42,637 nt of DNA from CAZONU01 sp965370045 (GTDB taxonomy: Bacteria > Planctomycetota > SZUA-567 > JAKLDR01), in contig CBDUSI010000028.1 in the NCBI GenBank assembly GCA_965370045.1, positions 1 through 42,637 on the forward strand. Reading direction: 5' to 3'. Under the pieces are notes generated by a model that did no database searches, was not told the origin of the DNA, and worked only from the letters and a program-made list of their open reading frames with translations. Of this stretch, positions 1 to 7,591 are shown piece after piece. The translations under genes and the position numbers were made by a program. Position 1 is the stretch's first letter. Every line of letters starts with the position of its first letter.

Positions 1-730
1 CCCGCCGGCGGCCGGGGGGGGGTCCGGCCGCGGGCCCGGGGCCGGGGGGCGGCGGGGCCGGTCCCTGCTGCACCTGGGCTTCCGGTTCTTCTACAAGCTC
101 GCTGGAGAAACGGCGGCGGAGGAACTGAGCGCACTCCTGCGAAAACTGCTTCACCTCCGAAGAAGGGTGAGCCTTGGCGTCCTTCTCCAGAGCTGTCACG
201 AGCAGCTGCATCTTCTGGCTGATCGTGTATTGAGGCGAAGAAGGCGATTCTCCAAAACCAGGGCGAAATGACATTATCTGGAAAGGATCGACCTTATACT
301 TTTCCAGCGCCGAGGAACGCACGTTCGCAATCAGCCTGTGAACATGGCTTGCTGAGCGGTGTTCGAGGATGTCGAACACGACCTGCGGCCTCTCCAGAGT
401 GGCGGCAAATAGCGCTTCACATGCTGGAAACAGACACATATCGTCAAGCACCATGGGCGCGTCCACAAGGGCCTCAACTGCCGCCGAACTGCCTGCCAGG
501 GCAGCCTCCCGGCAAAATCGCACGTTTGTCAGTAATGCCTTCTTCTTGGCTGGCGAGGTGGAGCCTGGCTTGATCTCCAGATCAACCCAACGGGTGGTCC
601 GCACAGCGTGGATCGCGTACAATGTGCGCAAAGGCCCGTACGCAATAACCAGTGCCAGGACCATGCCCGCCGCGACGTAGAAGCCAAGCATGCCTCTGCG
701 CTTCTTCACAGACTGCGCCGCTTCGCTCAC
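1..730 (-). CDS. Membrane-anchored protein of unknown function, 3' end cut by window edge
   Basis: An open frame runs from a GTG at 730 to the window edge with no stop (about 243 residues visible). The start overlaps the stop of the upstream gene as GTGA (727-730), so the two are probably translationally coupled. Residues 1-12 are basic (SEAAQSVKKRRG), followed by one hydrophobic helix at about 14-33 (MLGFYVAAGMVLALVIAYGP), then a soluble, mostly helical part. This suggests a type II membrane protein with the bulk outside the cytoplasm. The end visible here is very proline-rich (PAPPPPGPGPAAGPPPG), encoded by an extreme-GC run at positions 1-60. The layout resembles the neighbouring 727-1497 protein, so the pair may work together. 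I recognise no family. Confidence 0.6.
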   Translation of the reverse strand, partial: MSEAAQSVKKRRGMLGFYVAAGMVLALVIAYGPLRTLYAIHAVRTTRWVDLEIKPGSTSPAKKKALLTNVRFCREAALAGSSAAVEALVDAPMVLDDMCLFPACEALFAATLERPQVVFDILEHRSASHVHRLIANVRSSALEKYKVDPFQIMSFRPGFGESPSSPQYTISQKMQLLVTALEKDAKAHPSSEVKQFSQECAQFLRRRFSSELVEEPEAQVQQGPAPPPPGPGPAAGPPPGRRR

Positions 731-1497
731 TTGCCCTTCTCCTGCGCAGCCTGGCCAAGCGCAGCCCAAACAGCCTTCCCGCGCTTACGGTAATCGTCTA
801 TCAACGCATCCAACTCCTTCCACTTGTCCGCTTCGCTCATGGAGCCATTATCGTGCTTCGAGTGTATCTCGATCTGCCGGGAGGCCCACGACTGTGGTCC
901 CGCCTTACCTTTCAGCAACATGGAGATATTCATCAGAGCCCGGTCACAAACACGCTCTCGGTGGACCTTGGGAAGGCGATATTCAGCTTTGGGGTCGAGC
1001 GGATCACACTCGCCGCACACTCCCTTGTTGGCCAGCAGGTCCTCAAGGAACCCCAAGCGATCCACCAGCGGCACCTTGTCAAGCTTGCTGGCCCAAGTGA
1101 CGGCTGCGCCGATGGCCTCTGGGTCTCCTCGATGCTTCTCGACATAGAGCACGAGCATTTCGAACGTCCGCTCCTCGTTCACTTCAAAGATATAGGCCAA
1201 TGGCGCAGCACGCTCACTGTGGGCACCGCGCCCCAGGTATCGGTCAACGATGCGCGCGTATGCTCGATACCCGAGCGCAGCTACGCGTCGTTTCTTCTTC
1301 TCAATAGCCACCTGATCCACTTCGCCTGATGCACGAAGCATGGCCCAGAGCTCATCGAGTTCTCTCTCCACTCGCATGTAGGGAACTACCACGAGCCAGC
1401 ACAATAGGCCCACTGTGACCAGCAGCGCCAGCGCAACGCCCCAATACACGTAGATGCGTTTGGAGCGGGGCTTGGGGGCGGGCTTTTCGTCGGTCAC
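727..1497 (-). CDS. Membrane-anchored protein of unknown function
   Basis: A 256-residue protein starting at GTG 1497. I chose this start because GAGGAG lies 6 bases upstream (1504-1509); a longer frame reaches 1545 but has no better ribosome binding site. The N-terminus is MTDEKPAPKPRSKRIYVYWG, then a single transmembrane helix at about residues 17-40 (GVALALLVTVGLLCWLVVVP). The remainder is charged and helical, with a CGEC pair near residue 162 and a lysine-rich C-terminus. The stop overlaps the GTG start of the following gene. The topology suggests a single-pass anchor with a large extracytoplasmic domain. I recognise no catalytic motif and no family. Confidence 0.7.
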   Translation of the reverse strand: MTDEKPAPKPRSKRIYVYWGVALALLVTVGLLCWLVVVPYMRVERELDELWAMLRASGEVDQVAIEKKKRRVAALGYRAYARIVDRYLGRGAHSERAAPLAYIFEVNEERTFEMLVLYVEKHRGDPEAIGAAVTWASKLDKVPLVDRLGFLEDLLANKGVCGECDPLDPKAEYRLPKVHRERVCDRALMNISMLLKGKAGPQSWASRQIEIHSKHDNGSMSEADKWKELDALIDDYRKRGKAVWAALGQAAQEKGK

Positions 1498-1788
1498 GGG
1501 ATACTCCTCTGGATACAGGATACCTCGCTTTTCCGGGCAGGTCAAGACGGTCCATAGTGTTCAGTGTTCAGATTTAGGTGTTCAGTAGTCTGAAAACTGA
1601 CAACCGGCAACTGAAAACTGCGGTCAACTCAGCCATCCCCCGGAAATCCCCGGGAATCTTCTCGCTGAAACCGCGCCGCTTAGATGCTTTCCGGTCCGCG
1701 ACCGTGGCCATCCGGGGGCTAAGACCCCCTGTTCTTATGGAAGGTGTCAACGTTCTGAGTCGGGAGGAGTTTCCCTACTTGGCCAAGA
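1498..1788. other. Non-coding stretch with a short repeat cluster and a 23S-like motif
   Basis: I see no convincing gene here. The left part (1556-1622) is a cluster of short repeats. On the minus strand around 1676-1700 the bases GGAAAGCATCTAAGCGG match the conserved motif near the 3' end of 23S rRNA (GAAAGCATCTAAGCGGG), but flanking similarity is weak. A short GC hairpin (GGGGG-CTAAGA-CCCCC) lies near 1714-1729. Short open frames here look like chance. Confidence 0.4.
1556..1622. repeat. TGTTCAG / CTGAAAACTG interspersed inverted repeat
   Basis: Copies of TGTTCAG on the left (1559-1583) are followed by CTGAAAACTG copies on the right (1591-1620); the arms are partly complementary. A second cluster of the same family is nested inside the repeat at 2761-2891. 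These AT-richer palindromic units resemble short interspersed repeats that are common in some environmental bacterial genomes. Mobility is inference. Confidence 0.6.
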
Positions 1789-2925
1789 GTGCGAAAAATG
1801 AGAATTTCACGGCCCGAGAATGCGCGACTTACGGCTCGCGCCGCCCGGCTCTGTGGACAGGTGCTCATAGTACTTATGAGGGGGTACTACTTTTTTAACC
1901 GCCAAGACGCGGAGACACAGAGAAGAACTATGATCAGGCCGCGGACATCCAAATCCGGTCAATCGGGAGACGCTCCCCGCGAGGGAAGCGGTAGTGGTTC
2001 TCCGTGCCTCTGTGCCTCTGTGGTGAAATTGCCCTTCCCCCGGGAAATCCTGATCGACGCCGCGCGCCAGCGCACGCGGGGCGCGTCGTGGGAACTGATT
2101 GCCGAAAGCACCGGGACCAGCGCCGGCGACCTGGTTACTTTCAGCATTGACCATCCCGAGGTCTGGGGTCCGCTGTCCGAGCGCGCCGAGAAACTGCGCC
2201 TCGCGGAAGCCGAGGGGCAGACCCTCGCGGGCATGACGTTATTGCTCAAGAGCGACGACGAAACCGCCGCCGAGAACGCGGCCAGAGAATTGTTGATACA
2301 CCGCCGCCACGTCGAGCGAAGACGTTATCAACCACCAAGACACAAAGACACCAAGAACCTTGAGGGCTTGAACGCGGCGGAAGCCGCTCGCGAAGCCAGC
2401 GCGCTCTCCCGCGACCCGGGCTCCAACTTGGTGCCTTGGTGTCTTGGTGGCGAAAAGGAAGCGCCGGAAGAACTGCGGCGCCGCATCACGTATGCCGCTC
2501 ACCGCGTGGCCCACGGCGCTGATTACATTACGATTGCCGGCGAAGTCGGCCACCCCCGGGAGGAAGTCACGCGCTGGGCTTTCCTTTACGCAAAGAGTTG
2601 GGACAAGGCATATCCAACAGCGAGAAGAACCGCCGCCCAGTTCGGCGCGTCACTGGCCGTTAACAGGCTGCTCGATTTCGTAGTCGGCTTCGACCCCAAG
2701 CTCGCCGCCCGCGCGGGACGGACTTTGCTCGTTCACAGGCGGCACATGCATTGGGCTAATCAACCACCAAGACACCAAGAACACCAGGACGGTGAGTGTT
2801 CAGAGCTCAGTGTTCAGTGTTCAGGAGTTCTGACAACTGAAGACCGAAAACTGAAAACTGACTTGGTGCCTTTGTGTCTTGGTGGTGAAAATGGTTGGTC
2901 GCCCCGCGACGGGCCCTACTCGTAG
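1789..2925 (+). CDS. Possible tandem helix-turn-helix protein invaded by palindromic repeats
   Basis: One frame stays open for 378 codons through alternating repeat elements and two related protein units. Unit A (about residues 83-178, 2035-2322) contains AARQRTRGASWELIAESTG and ends LLIHRRHVER. Unit B (about 228-325, 2470-2757) contains AAHRVAHGADYITIAGEVG and ends LLVHRRHMHW. Both look like a helix-turn-helix of the kind seen in terminase small subunits, followed by a helical tail. Each unit is preceded by a repeat element, and a third element follows unit B, so residues such as PPRHKDTKN and VPWCLGGEK are translated repeat. The true start is unknown because the ATG at 1789 lies in non-coding-looking sequence. 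The 3' end overlaps trxB antisense by 10 bases. It could be a decaying gene. Confidence 0.4.
   Translation: MRKMRISRPENARLTARAARLCGQVLIVLMRGYYFFNRQDAETQRRTMIRPRTSKSGQSGDAPREGSGSGSPCLCASVVKLPFPREILIDAARQRTRGASWELIAESTGTSAGDLVTFSIDHPEVWGPLSERAEKLRLAEAEGQTLAGMTLLLKSDDETAAENAARELLIHRRHVERRRYQPPRHKDTKNLEGLNAAEAAREASALSRDPGSNLVPWCLGGEKEAPEELRRRITYAAHRVAHGADYITIAGEVGHPREEVTRWAFLYAKSWDKAYPTARRTAAQFGASLAVNRLLDFVVGFDPKLAARAGRTLLVHRRHMHWANQPPRHQEHQDGECSELSVQCSGVLTTEDRKLKTDLVPLCLGGENGWSPRDGPYS
1897..2028. repeat. Palindromic interspersed repeat, copy 1
   Basis: The left arm AACCGCCAAGACGCGGAGAC (from 1897) and the right arm ending CCTCTGTGGTGAAA (to 2028) are near inverse complements separated by about 75 bases. 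This is the family in which CCAAGACACCAAG is answered by CTTGGTGTCTTGG. It precedes helix-turn-helix unit A in the same open frame. Confidence 0.7.
2329..2455. repeat. Palindromic interspersed repeat, copy 2
   Basis: The left arm is CAACCACCAAGACACAAAGA (from 2329) and the right arm is CTTGGTGCCTTGGTGTCTTG (from 2427). It has the same structure and size as copies 1 and 3. It is inserted directly after the RRHVER end of unit A and keeps the reading frame open. Confidence 0.75.
2761..2891. repeat. Palindromic interspersed repeat, copy 3, with a nested TGTTCAG repeat
   Basis: The left arm is CAACCACCAAGACACCAAGA (from 2761) and the right arm is CTTGGTGCCTTTGTGTCTTG (from 2862). Between them, at about 2795-2860, lies a second inverted repeat (GTGTTCAG copies answered by CTGAAAACTGA copies) of the family also seen at 1556-1622. 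It follows the RRHMHW end of unit B. Confidence 0.75.
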
Positions 2926-3869
2926 GCGGTGCCCTTGAGGCGCTCGACGTAGTGCTGCGCGGCGAAGGCCGCGGTGGCCCCCTCGCCACAGGCCGTGACT
3001 ATCTGGCGGAGGAGCTTCTTGCGCACGTCCCCGCAGGCGAACACCCCGGGCACCTCCGTGGCCATGTCCTCGTCGGTCAGCACGTAGCCGCGCTTATCAC
3101 GCTTGACTTCCGGGGGCAGCCAGCCCGAGTCCGGCAGGTAGCCGACGAACAGGAAGACGCCGTCGCAGTCCAGCTTCTCGCGTGACTTGGTTTCAACATG
3201 CTCGACGGTGACCCCCGTGACAGTCTCGCCGCCGAGGATCTCGACGACCCGGGCCTTGAAGTGACAGGCTACTTTGTCACCGTGCGCGGCCAGCCGTTCG
3301 CGATTGGCGGCCCCGGCGCGCAGGCGCTCGCGACGGTGAACCAGGGTGATGTGCTCGGCGAAGCGGGTCAGGAAGGCGGCCTCCTTGACCGCGGTATCGC
3401 CCCCGCCGACCACCACCACGCGCTTGCCGCGGTAGAAGGCCCCGTCGCAGGTCGCGCAACAGCTGACCCCCCGGCCCCAGTACTTCTCCTCGCCGGGGAC
3501 GCCCAGCTTGCGGGGCCGCGCGCCGCTGGCGGTGATGACCGCCAGCGCCGTGACCGTTCCCTCGCCGGCGGTCACGGTGCGCAGCTCCGAGTCGGTGGGG
3601 GCGGCCAGGCCGGTGACCTCCGCGCTGCGAATCTCGCAGCCGAAGCGCTCGGCCTGCGCGCGCATGCGTTCGGCCAGCTCGAAGCCGGTTATCGGCTCGG
3701 CCAGGCCGGGGTAGTTCTCGACGATGTCTGTGGCCGCGGCCTGGCCGCCGGGCGCGGTGCTCTCGAAGATGATTGCCGTGAGCCCCGCGCGCGCCGCGTA
3801 GATGCCCGCGGTCAGTCCCGCCGGCCCGGCGCCGACGATGGCTACGTCGCAGTCGGCCTGGGGAGGCAA
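2916..3869 (-). CDS. trxB: Thioredoxin reductase
   Basis: A 317-residue, normal-length FAD/NADPH-dependent thioredoxin-disulfide reductase that passes electrons from NADPH to thioredoxin in the cytoplasm. The FAD-binding GAGPAG lies near residues 13-18. The redox-active pair is in SCCATCDGAFY (CATC). The NADPH-binding GGGDTAVKEA follows, and the C-terminal FAD motif is GVFACGDVR. The start is a TTG at 3869, 3 bases after the stop of the winged-helix gene, with no clear ribosome binding site, so translation may be coupled to the upstream gene. It is the last gene of a three-gene unit (zinc ribbon, winged helix, trxB) behind a good promoter at 4531-4559. Confidence 0.95.
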   Translation of the reverse strand: MPPQADCDVAIVGAGPAGLTAGIYAARAGLTAIIFESTAPGGQAAATDIVENYPGLAEPITGFELAERMRAQAERFGCEIRSAEVTGLAAPTDSELRTVTAGEGTVTALAVITASGARPRKLGVPGEEKYWGRGVSCCATCDGAFYRGKRVVVVGGGDTAVKEAAFLTRFAEHITLVHRRERLRAGAANRERLAAHGDKVACHFKARVVEILGGETVTGVTVEHVETKSREKLDCDGVFLFVGYLPDSGWLPPEVKRDKRGYVLTDEDMATEVPGVFACGDVRKKLLRQIVTACGEGATAAFAAQHYVERLKGTAYE

Positions 3870-3872
3870 GGC

Positions 3873-4262
3873 TCAGGAGGCCCCGGGTCCCAGGACCCGC
3901 TTGAGGATGAGGTCGTGAGTCTGAGGGTGCTCCCAGAGCTTGAGCAGGCGGCTCACCAGAGCGGCCCTGGGGCCCTCGCGATTGAAGTGGAACTTCTTGA
4001 AGAGTCCCCCGGCGGTGCGCACCAGTTCGAGCTTCAGGAAGCGGTCCAGCACCCCCTGGATCACCTTCTTGGGGTCGCCGATGAACTTGGAGATGTCCCC
4101 GACGGAGCGGCCGTCGCGGGCCTCGCGGACCATGTACATGAGCACGGTCATGTGGGTGAAGTCCGGCAGGGCGTCGGCCAGGAAGGACTCCAACTGCTTG
4201 CCGAGCTCCACCTTCTGCTTCTTGCCGCCGAAAGCGGCCATTTCCTGGCCCAGACCCGGCAT
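3873..4262 (-). CDS. Small winged-helix-like DNA-binding protein
   Basis: A 129-residue protein with ATG at 4262 and GGGAG just upstream. The central part (about residues 35-100) reads like a winged helix: a first helix with VLMYMVREARDG, then SVGDISKFIGDPKKVIQGVL as the helix-turn-helix, then FLKLELVRTAGGLFKKFHF as the wing. This resembles MarR/ArsR-type regulators, but the assignment rests on pattern only. No sensor cysteines are present, although redox control would suit its position next to trxB. It sits 10 bases after the zinc-ribbon gene and 3 bases before trxB, almost certainly in one transcript. Confidence 0.65.
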   Translation of the reverse strand: MPGLGQEMAAFGGKKQKVELGKQLESFLADALPDFTHMTVLMYMVREARDGRSVGDISKFIGDPKKVIQGVLDRFLKLELVRTAGGLFKKFHFNREGPRAALVSRLLKLWEHPQTHDLILKRVLGPGAS

Positions 4263-4272
4263 CGCTGCTCCC

Positions 4273-4506
4273 CTAGCTCCCGCCCTCTTCCTTCTTCAGG
4301 CACTTGGTGCACAGCACCCGCCACTTCCCGCCCACCTTGCGGACCGCGAAGTCCTTGCGGTTACGCGAAGTGTAACCGCACACCTCGCAGCGGCTGGCGC
4401 CCTGGCAGTGCTTGCAGACCGTCTCCATGGTCCCGTCCGCCTTGCGTATCTCGCGGACCTCCAGGGTGGTCGGGTAGCGCCTTCCGCAACGCGAGCACTG
4501 GTGCAT
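4273..4506 (-). CDS. Small protein with four CxxC motifs (two zinc ribbons)
   Basis: A 77-residue protein starting at ATG 4506 with GGAGGGG upstream. It carries four CxxC pairs (CSRC near residue 4, CKHC near 32, CEVC near 40, CTKC near 67), which would form two zinc-binding knuckle pairs. The rest is basic (YTSRNRKDFAVRK), compatible with nucleic-acid binding. It is the first gene of the operon ending in trxB. Its function is unknown. Bound zinc and thiols could make it a redox-sensitive or nucleic-acid-binding partner, but that is inference. Confidence 0.7.
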   Translation of the reverse strand: MHQCSRCGRRYPTTLEVREIRKADGTMETVCKHCQGASRCEVCGYTSRNRKDFAVRKVGGKWRVLCTKCLKKEEGGS

Positions 4507-4530
4507 ACCATGCGCCCCTCCAGCCGGCCA

Positions 4531-4559
4531 ATGATAAGCGCCCCCGGCCCCGAAGTCAA
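4531..4559 (-). promoter_or_regulatory. Sigma70-type promoter for the zinc-ribbon / winged-helix / trxB unit
   Basis: On the minus strand, -35 TTGACT (4554-4559) and -10 TATCAT (4531-4536) are separated by exactly 17 bases. The -10 box lies about 25 bases upstream of the zinc-ribbon ATG. Confidence 0.7.
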
Positions 4560-4576
4560 CCCGGCCGGCGGGCCAC

Positions 4577-4606
4577 TTGCACGCCGCCGCGCCCTGCCGT
4601 TAGAAT
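4577..4606 (+). promoter_or_regulatory. Possible promoter of holA giving a leaderless transcript
   Basis: -35 TTGCAC (4577-4582), an 18-base spacer and -10 TAGAAT (4601-4606). The expected start of transcription falls on or next to the holA ATG at 4613. No Shine-Dalgarno sequence precedes that ATG, consistent with a leaderless mRNA. Confidence 0.5.
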
Positions 4607-4612
4607 GGCCGC

Positions 4613-5764
4613 ATGGCCCGAGGCGTCGATCTATCCGCGGTCTTCAAGTCGATCTCGTCCGGCGAAATCCGGCCGCTCTGCGCCGTTACCGGTGAGGATC
4701 CCGGGCTTCGCGAGGAGGTCGTCTCCCGCATCCGCCGGGCGGTCTTCGGCGAGGAGCCGGCCGCCGACGGGCAGGTGATCTTCGGCCCCCCCGATCCGGC
4801 CCGGCCGTCGAGCGCCCCGCGGCTCGCCGAGGTCATGGACGAGGTGCGCACCGCCTCGCTCTTCGCGACCAGGAAGCTGGTCCTGGTCCGCGGGGCCGAC
4901 GCGCTATTGGCCGGGAGCGGCGCGGGCGAGGAGAAGAAGAAGTCAGCGGCCGCAGCCGCCGCCGCGCTGCTGAAATACATGAAGTCCCCGACACCGGGCA
5001 CGGTGCTGGTCCTGGAGGCCGAGAAGCTCGACGGGCGCACCGCGCTGGGCAAGGCGCTGGCCAAAGCCGGGGCGCTGCTGGCCCTGCCCCGGCTCTACTT
5101 CACGCGCTTCGGAGAGTCCGAGCCCTCCATGGACGCCCCGGCGGGCGCGTACCTCGCGCAGCTGGCCCGCGACCGGGGGCTGAAGCTCTCGGGGGACGCC
5201 GGCCGGCGGCTCCTGGAGCTGGCCGACGGAGAGGTCGGCGGCCTGGGCGCGGAGCTCGACAAGCTGGCCGGCTATCTGGGAAAGGCCAAGCGCGCGGTTT
5301 CCGTCGAGGACGTCGAGGCGCTGGCCATCGCGAGCACCGGCAACGCCCGCTCGCTGGCCCAGGACGCACTGCGCGGCCACACCGCCGAGGCCCTGCGCGC
5401 CGCGGAGAAGGTCTTCGAGCGCGGGCTGGAGATTTTCGGCCGGATAATCTGGGACGATGCGGCCATCGCCCTGGCGGTGGTCAACGCCCTCGGCCGGGAA
5501 CTGCGCACCGTGGAGCGAGCGGTACTCAACGGTGGGCGATGCCCGCCGACCAGGAGCGGCAAGTCCCTGCCGCCGCAGGTCGCGCGGCCCATTGAGGAGG
5601 CCGCCCGGCGCCTGCGGGGCGCGGTGCTGGAGCGGGCCTATCGACTCGTCCTGGAGGCGGACCTGGCCCTCAAGAGCAACTCCGGCCGGCGGCCCCAGGC
5701 GATCCTCGAGGAACTGGTGGTCGCCCTGGGCGGGTCGGCGGTGCCCTCCGGACGAACACTGTGA
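4613..5764 (+). CDS. holA: DNA polymerase III delta subunit (clamp-loader), HolA-like
   Basis: A 383-residue protein, slightly longer than the usual roughly 340. HolA is the clamp-loader subunit that opens the sliding clamp during replication. Recognisable features are an N-terminal AAA-like segment beginning ITGEDP-like (VTGEDPGLREEVV, residues 24-36) and TASLFATRKLVLVRGAD (about 82-98) in the family's strand-helix pattern. A linker follows, then a helical domain with DRGLKLSGDAGRRLLELADG and LGAELDKLAGYLG, where LxxELxKLxxY is characteristic, and a C-terminal helical collar domain. An inserted segment near 305-320 (NGGRCPPTRSGKSLPPQ) is unusual. The stop is 22 bases from the transglutaminase ATG. 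Confidence 0.85.
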   Translation: MARGVDLSAVFKSISSGEIRPLCAVTGEDPGLREEVVSRIRRAVFGEEPAADGQVIFGPPDPARPSSAPRLAEVMDEVRTASLFATRKLVLVRGADALLAGSGAGEEKKKSAAAAAAALLKYMKSPTPGTVLVLEAEKLDGRTALGKALAKAGALLALPRLYFTRFGESEPSMDAPAGAYLAQLARDRGLKLSGDAGRRLLELADGEVGGLGAELDKLAGYLGKAKRAVSVEDVEALAIASTGNARSLAQDALRGHTAEALRAAEKVFERGLEIFGRIIWDDAAIALAVVNALGRELRTVERAVLNGGRCPPTRSGKSLPPQVARPIEEAARRLRGAVLERAYRLVLEADLALKSNSGRRPQAILEELVVALGGSAVPSGRTL

Positions 5765-5786
5765 GAAACGGGACCGGAGGAAGCCG

Positions 5787-7523
5787 ATGCGCGCCTGCCT
5801 GAGCCTGACCGCCGCCCTCTGCCTGCTGGCCGCCTCCGCAGCCGGGGTGCGAGCCGGCGAGGGGCGCGAGGTCAAGATTGGCCTGAGCGATTTCAACTGG
5901 CGTAAGTACGTCGGCTTCTCCGAGTGGCAAGGCATGTACGCCGGCGACAAGAAGTACGGCTACCAGCATGTCAGGATCACCGCCGTCCGGCGCGACGGCA
6001 AGGAGCTCGTGCGCATCGCCGTGCGTGTGTACTTGAAAGTCAAGGCCATGGGCCGGACGGATGAAATGAGGATGCGGGACACCCGCGAGTACTCCGCCGA
6101 GGACGGCCGCTTGTTGGCGCTCGACATGGCCATGAGCACCGCGGCCTTCGATATGCGAATGAAAGCCCGGCCCGAGGGCGACAAGCTGGTCTGCAATCTG
6201 GTCGTAGCGGAGGTAAGCAAAGAGCTCTCCCTGCCCCTGCCCGGCGAGAACCTGTTCTCCACCCTGGCCCCGCACGCGCTGATCGACCGGGCCGACGCCG
6301 CGGTAGGCGACCGCATCGAGAGCGAAATCTTCGCGCCCATTTCCAGATCTTCCTTCCGCACGGTGACCATCATCCGCAAGAAGACCGCGACCGTGCTGCG
6401 CGGCGTGCCCACGACTGTCTTCGACCTCGAAGTCCAGCGCTTCGCCCCGCCCAAGCCGGGAGAGCTTCCCGACAGTAACGCCGCCCCCGACGCGATAGAA
6501 ACCGTCACCATCGATTCGACCGGCCGAATGCTGAAGGGCACGGCCATGGGCAAGTTCACATTCCGACGGGAGAGCGAGGAGGATGCCAAGAGGATGGACG
6601 AGGTCAGCGACATCATGCTGGCCACGGCGATCTCGCTGGGGGGACGCATCCCGGACGCGCGGAAGTCGCGGAAGGCAGTGCTCAAGCTGACCGGGATGCC
6701 CGAGAGCGCGATGATCAACGACTCGCGCCAGAGCTTCACGAAGCAGGACGGCGGGTACCTTCTGACCCTGGTTGCGCCCGCTGGGGAAATGCACCCGGCG
6801 CTCGCCGGGGCGCTCTTCGTCGGCGCCCTTCTGGGGATAGTGACGCTGGCGACCGGTGGGCTGATGCTGCTGGGCAGCCGCACCGGGGAGGACTCCGCGC
6901 GGGGCAGGCGCAGCGCGCTGGCGACCATGATCAGCGGCGCGGCCCTGACGCTGGCCGCGGGCGCTTTCCTGTTCTCGGGATGGACGGGAGAGTCAGGCGA
7001 GGCGGTCGAACTCAGCCCCGGGGAGCGCGCCGGGTACCTGGCGGCCACCGCCTTCCTGCAGTCCGACGACCCGCGCATCAGGGAACTGGCCGCCGATACG
7101 GTGGGAAGCGAAAGGGACGCCTACAAGGCCGCCCGCCTGCTGAACGCCTGGGTATTCGCCAACATAAAGAAGGAGTTCGTCCCCATTGCCAGCAACGCCC
7201 TGGACACGCTGAATAGCCGCAAGGGCGACTGCGGCGAGCACGCCGCCCTCTTCGTGGCCCTCTGCCGGGCGGCGAGGATTCCCGCGCGGGAGGCCGTGGG
7301 ACTGGCCTACACCGACGCGGGCGGCGGCATCCTCGGCGGGCACGCCTGGGGAGAGGTTTACGTAGACGGCCGCTGGCTGGCCATGGACCCCACCTTCGGC
7401 CAGGACAACGCCGACGCCCTGCACATCAAGGTGGCCGAGGGGGGTATGAGCGACATGGGCGGCATGCTGCGCCTGGCCGAGATGATGGGCAAGCTGAAGG
7501 TCGAAGTAATCAGCGTCGAGTAG
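5787..7523 (+). CDS. Exported transglutaminase-like protein
   Basis: A 578-residue protein starting at ATG 5787 with GGAGG 6 bases upstream; the frame extends further 5' but that part overlaps holA. A signal peptide (MRACLSLTAALCLLAASAAG) is followed by a long domain of unknown type with beta character (to about residue 330). Two hydrophobic segments lie at about 338-363 and 378-399. The C-terminal transglutaminase-like domain has the full triad: Cys482 (GDCGEHAAL), His519 (GGHAWGEV) and Asp534 (AMDPTFGQ). Family members are usually cysteine proteases or amide-bond hydrolases, not true cross-linkers. The catalytic domain lies after the two membrane helices, on the same side as the N-terminal domain. 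The substrate is unknown. Confidence 0.8.
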   Translation: MRACLSLTAALCLLAASAAGVRAGEGREVKIGLSDFNWRKYVGFSEWQGMYAGDKKYGYQHVRITAVRRDGKELVRIAVRVYLKVKAMGRTDEMRMRDTREYSAEDGRLLALDMAMSTAAFDMRMKARPEGDKLVCNLVVAEVSKELSLPLPGENLFSTLAPHALIDRADAAVGDRIESEIFAPISRSSFRTVTIIRKKTATVLRGVPTTVFDLEVQRFAPPKPGELPDSNAAPDAIETVTIDSTGRMLKGTAMGKFTFRRESEEDAKRMDEVSDIMLATAISLGGRIPDARKSRKAVLKLTGMPESAMINDSRQSFTKQDGGYLLTLVAPAGEMHPALAGALFVGALLGIVTLATGGLMLLGSRTGEDSARGRRSALATMISGAALTLAAGAFLFSGWTGESGEAVELSPGERAGYLAATAFLQSDDPRIRELAADTVGSERDAYKAARLLNAWVFANIKKEFVPIASNALDTLNSRKGDCGEHAALFVALCRAARIPAREAVGLAYTDAGGGILGGHAWGEVYVDGRWLAMDPTFGQDNADALHIKVAEGGMSDMGGMLRLAEMMGKLKVEVISVE

Positions 7524-7591
7524 CGCGGACCGCCGCGGCTTTCCGGGTCACGGGCTCGGCCCCCCGGCGTCCACATCGTGGAGGACACGTG

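Noticed and set aside
1897..2891. Regularly spaced repeats as a CRISPR array
   Set aside because: The repeats are paired inverted arms about 100 bases apart with protein-coding-like units between them, not identical direct repeats with short spacers; no cas genes nearby.
3198..4778. Plus-strand frame of about 526 codons
   Set aside because: Runs antisense to trxB, the winged-helix gene and the zinc-ribbon gene and across the divergent promoter region; no recognisable protein.
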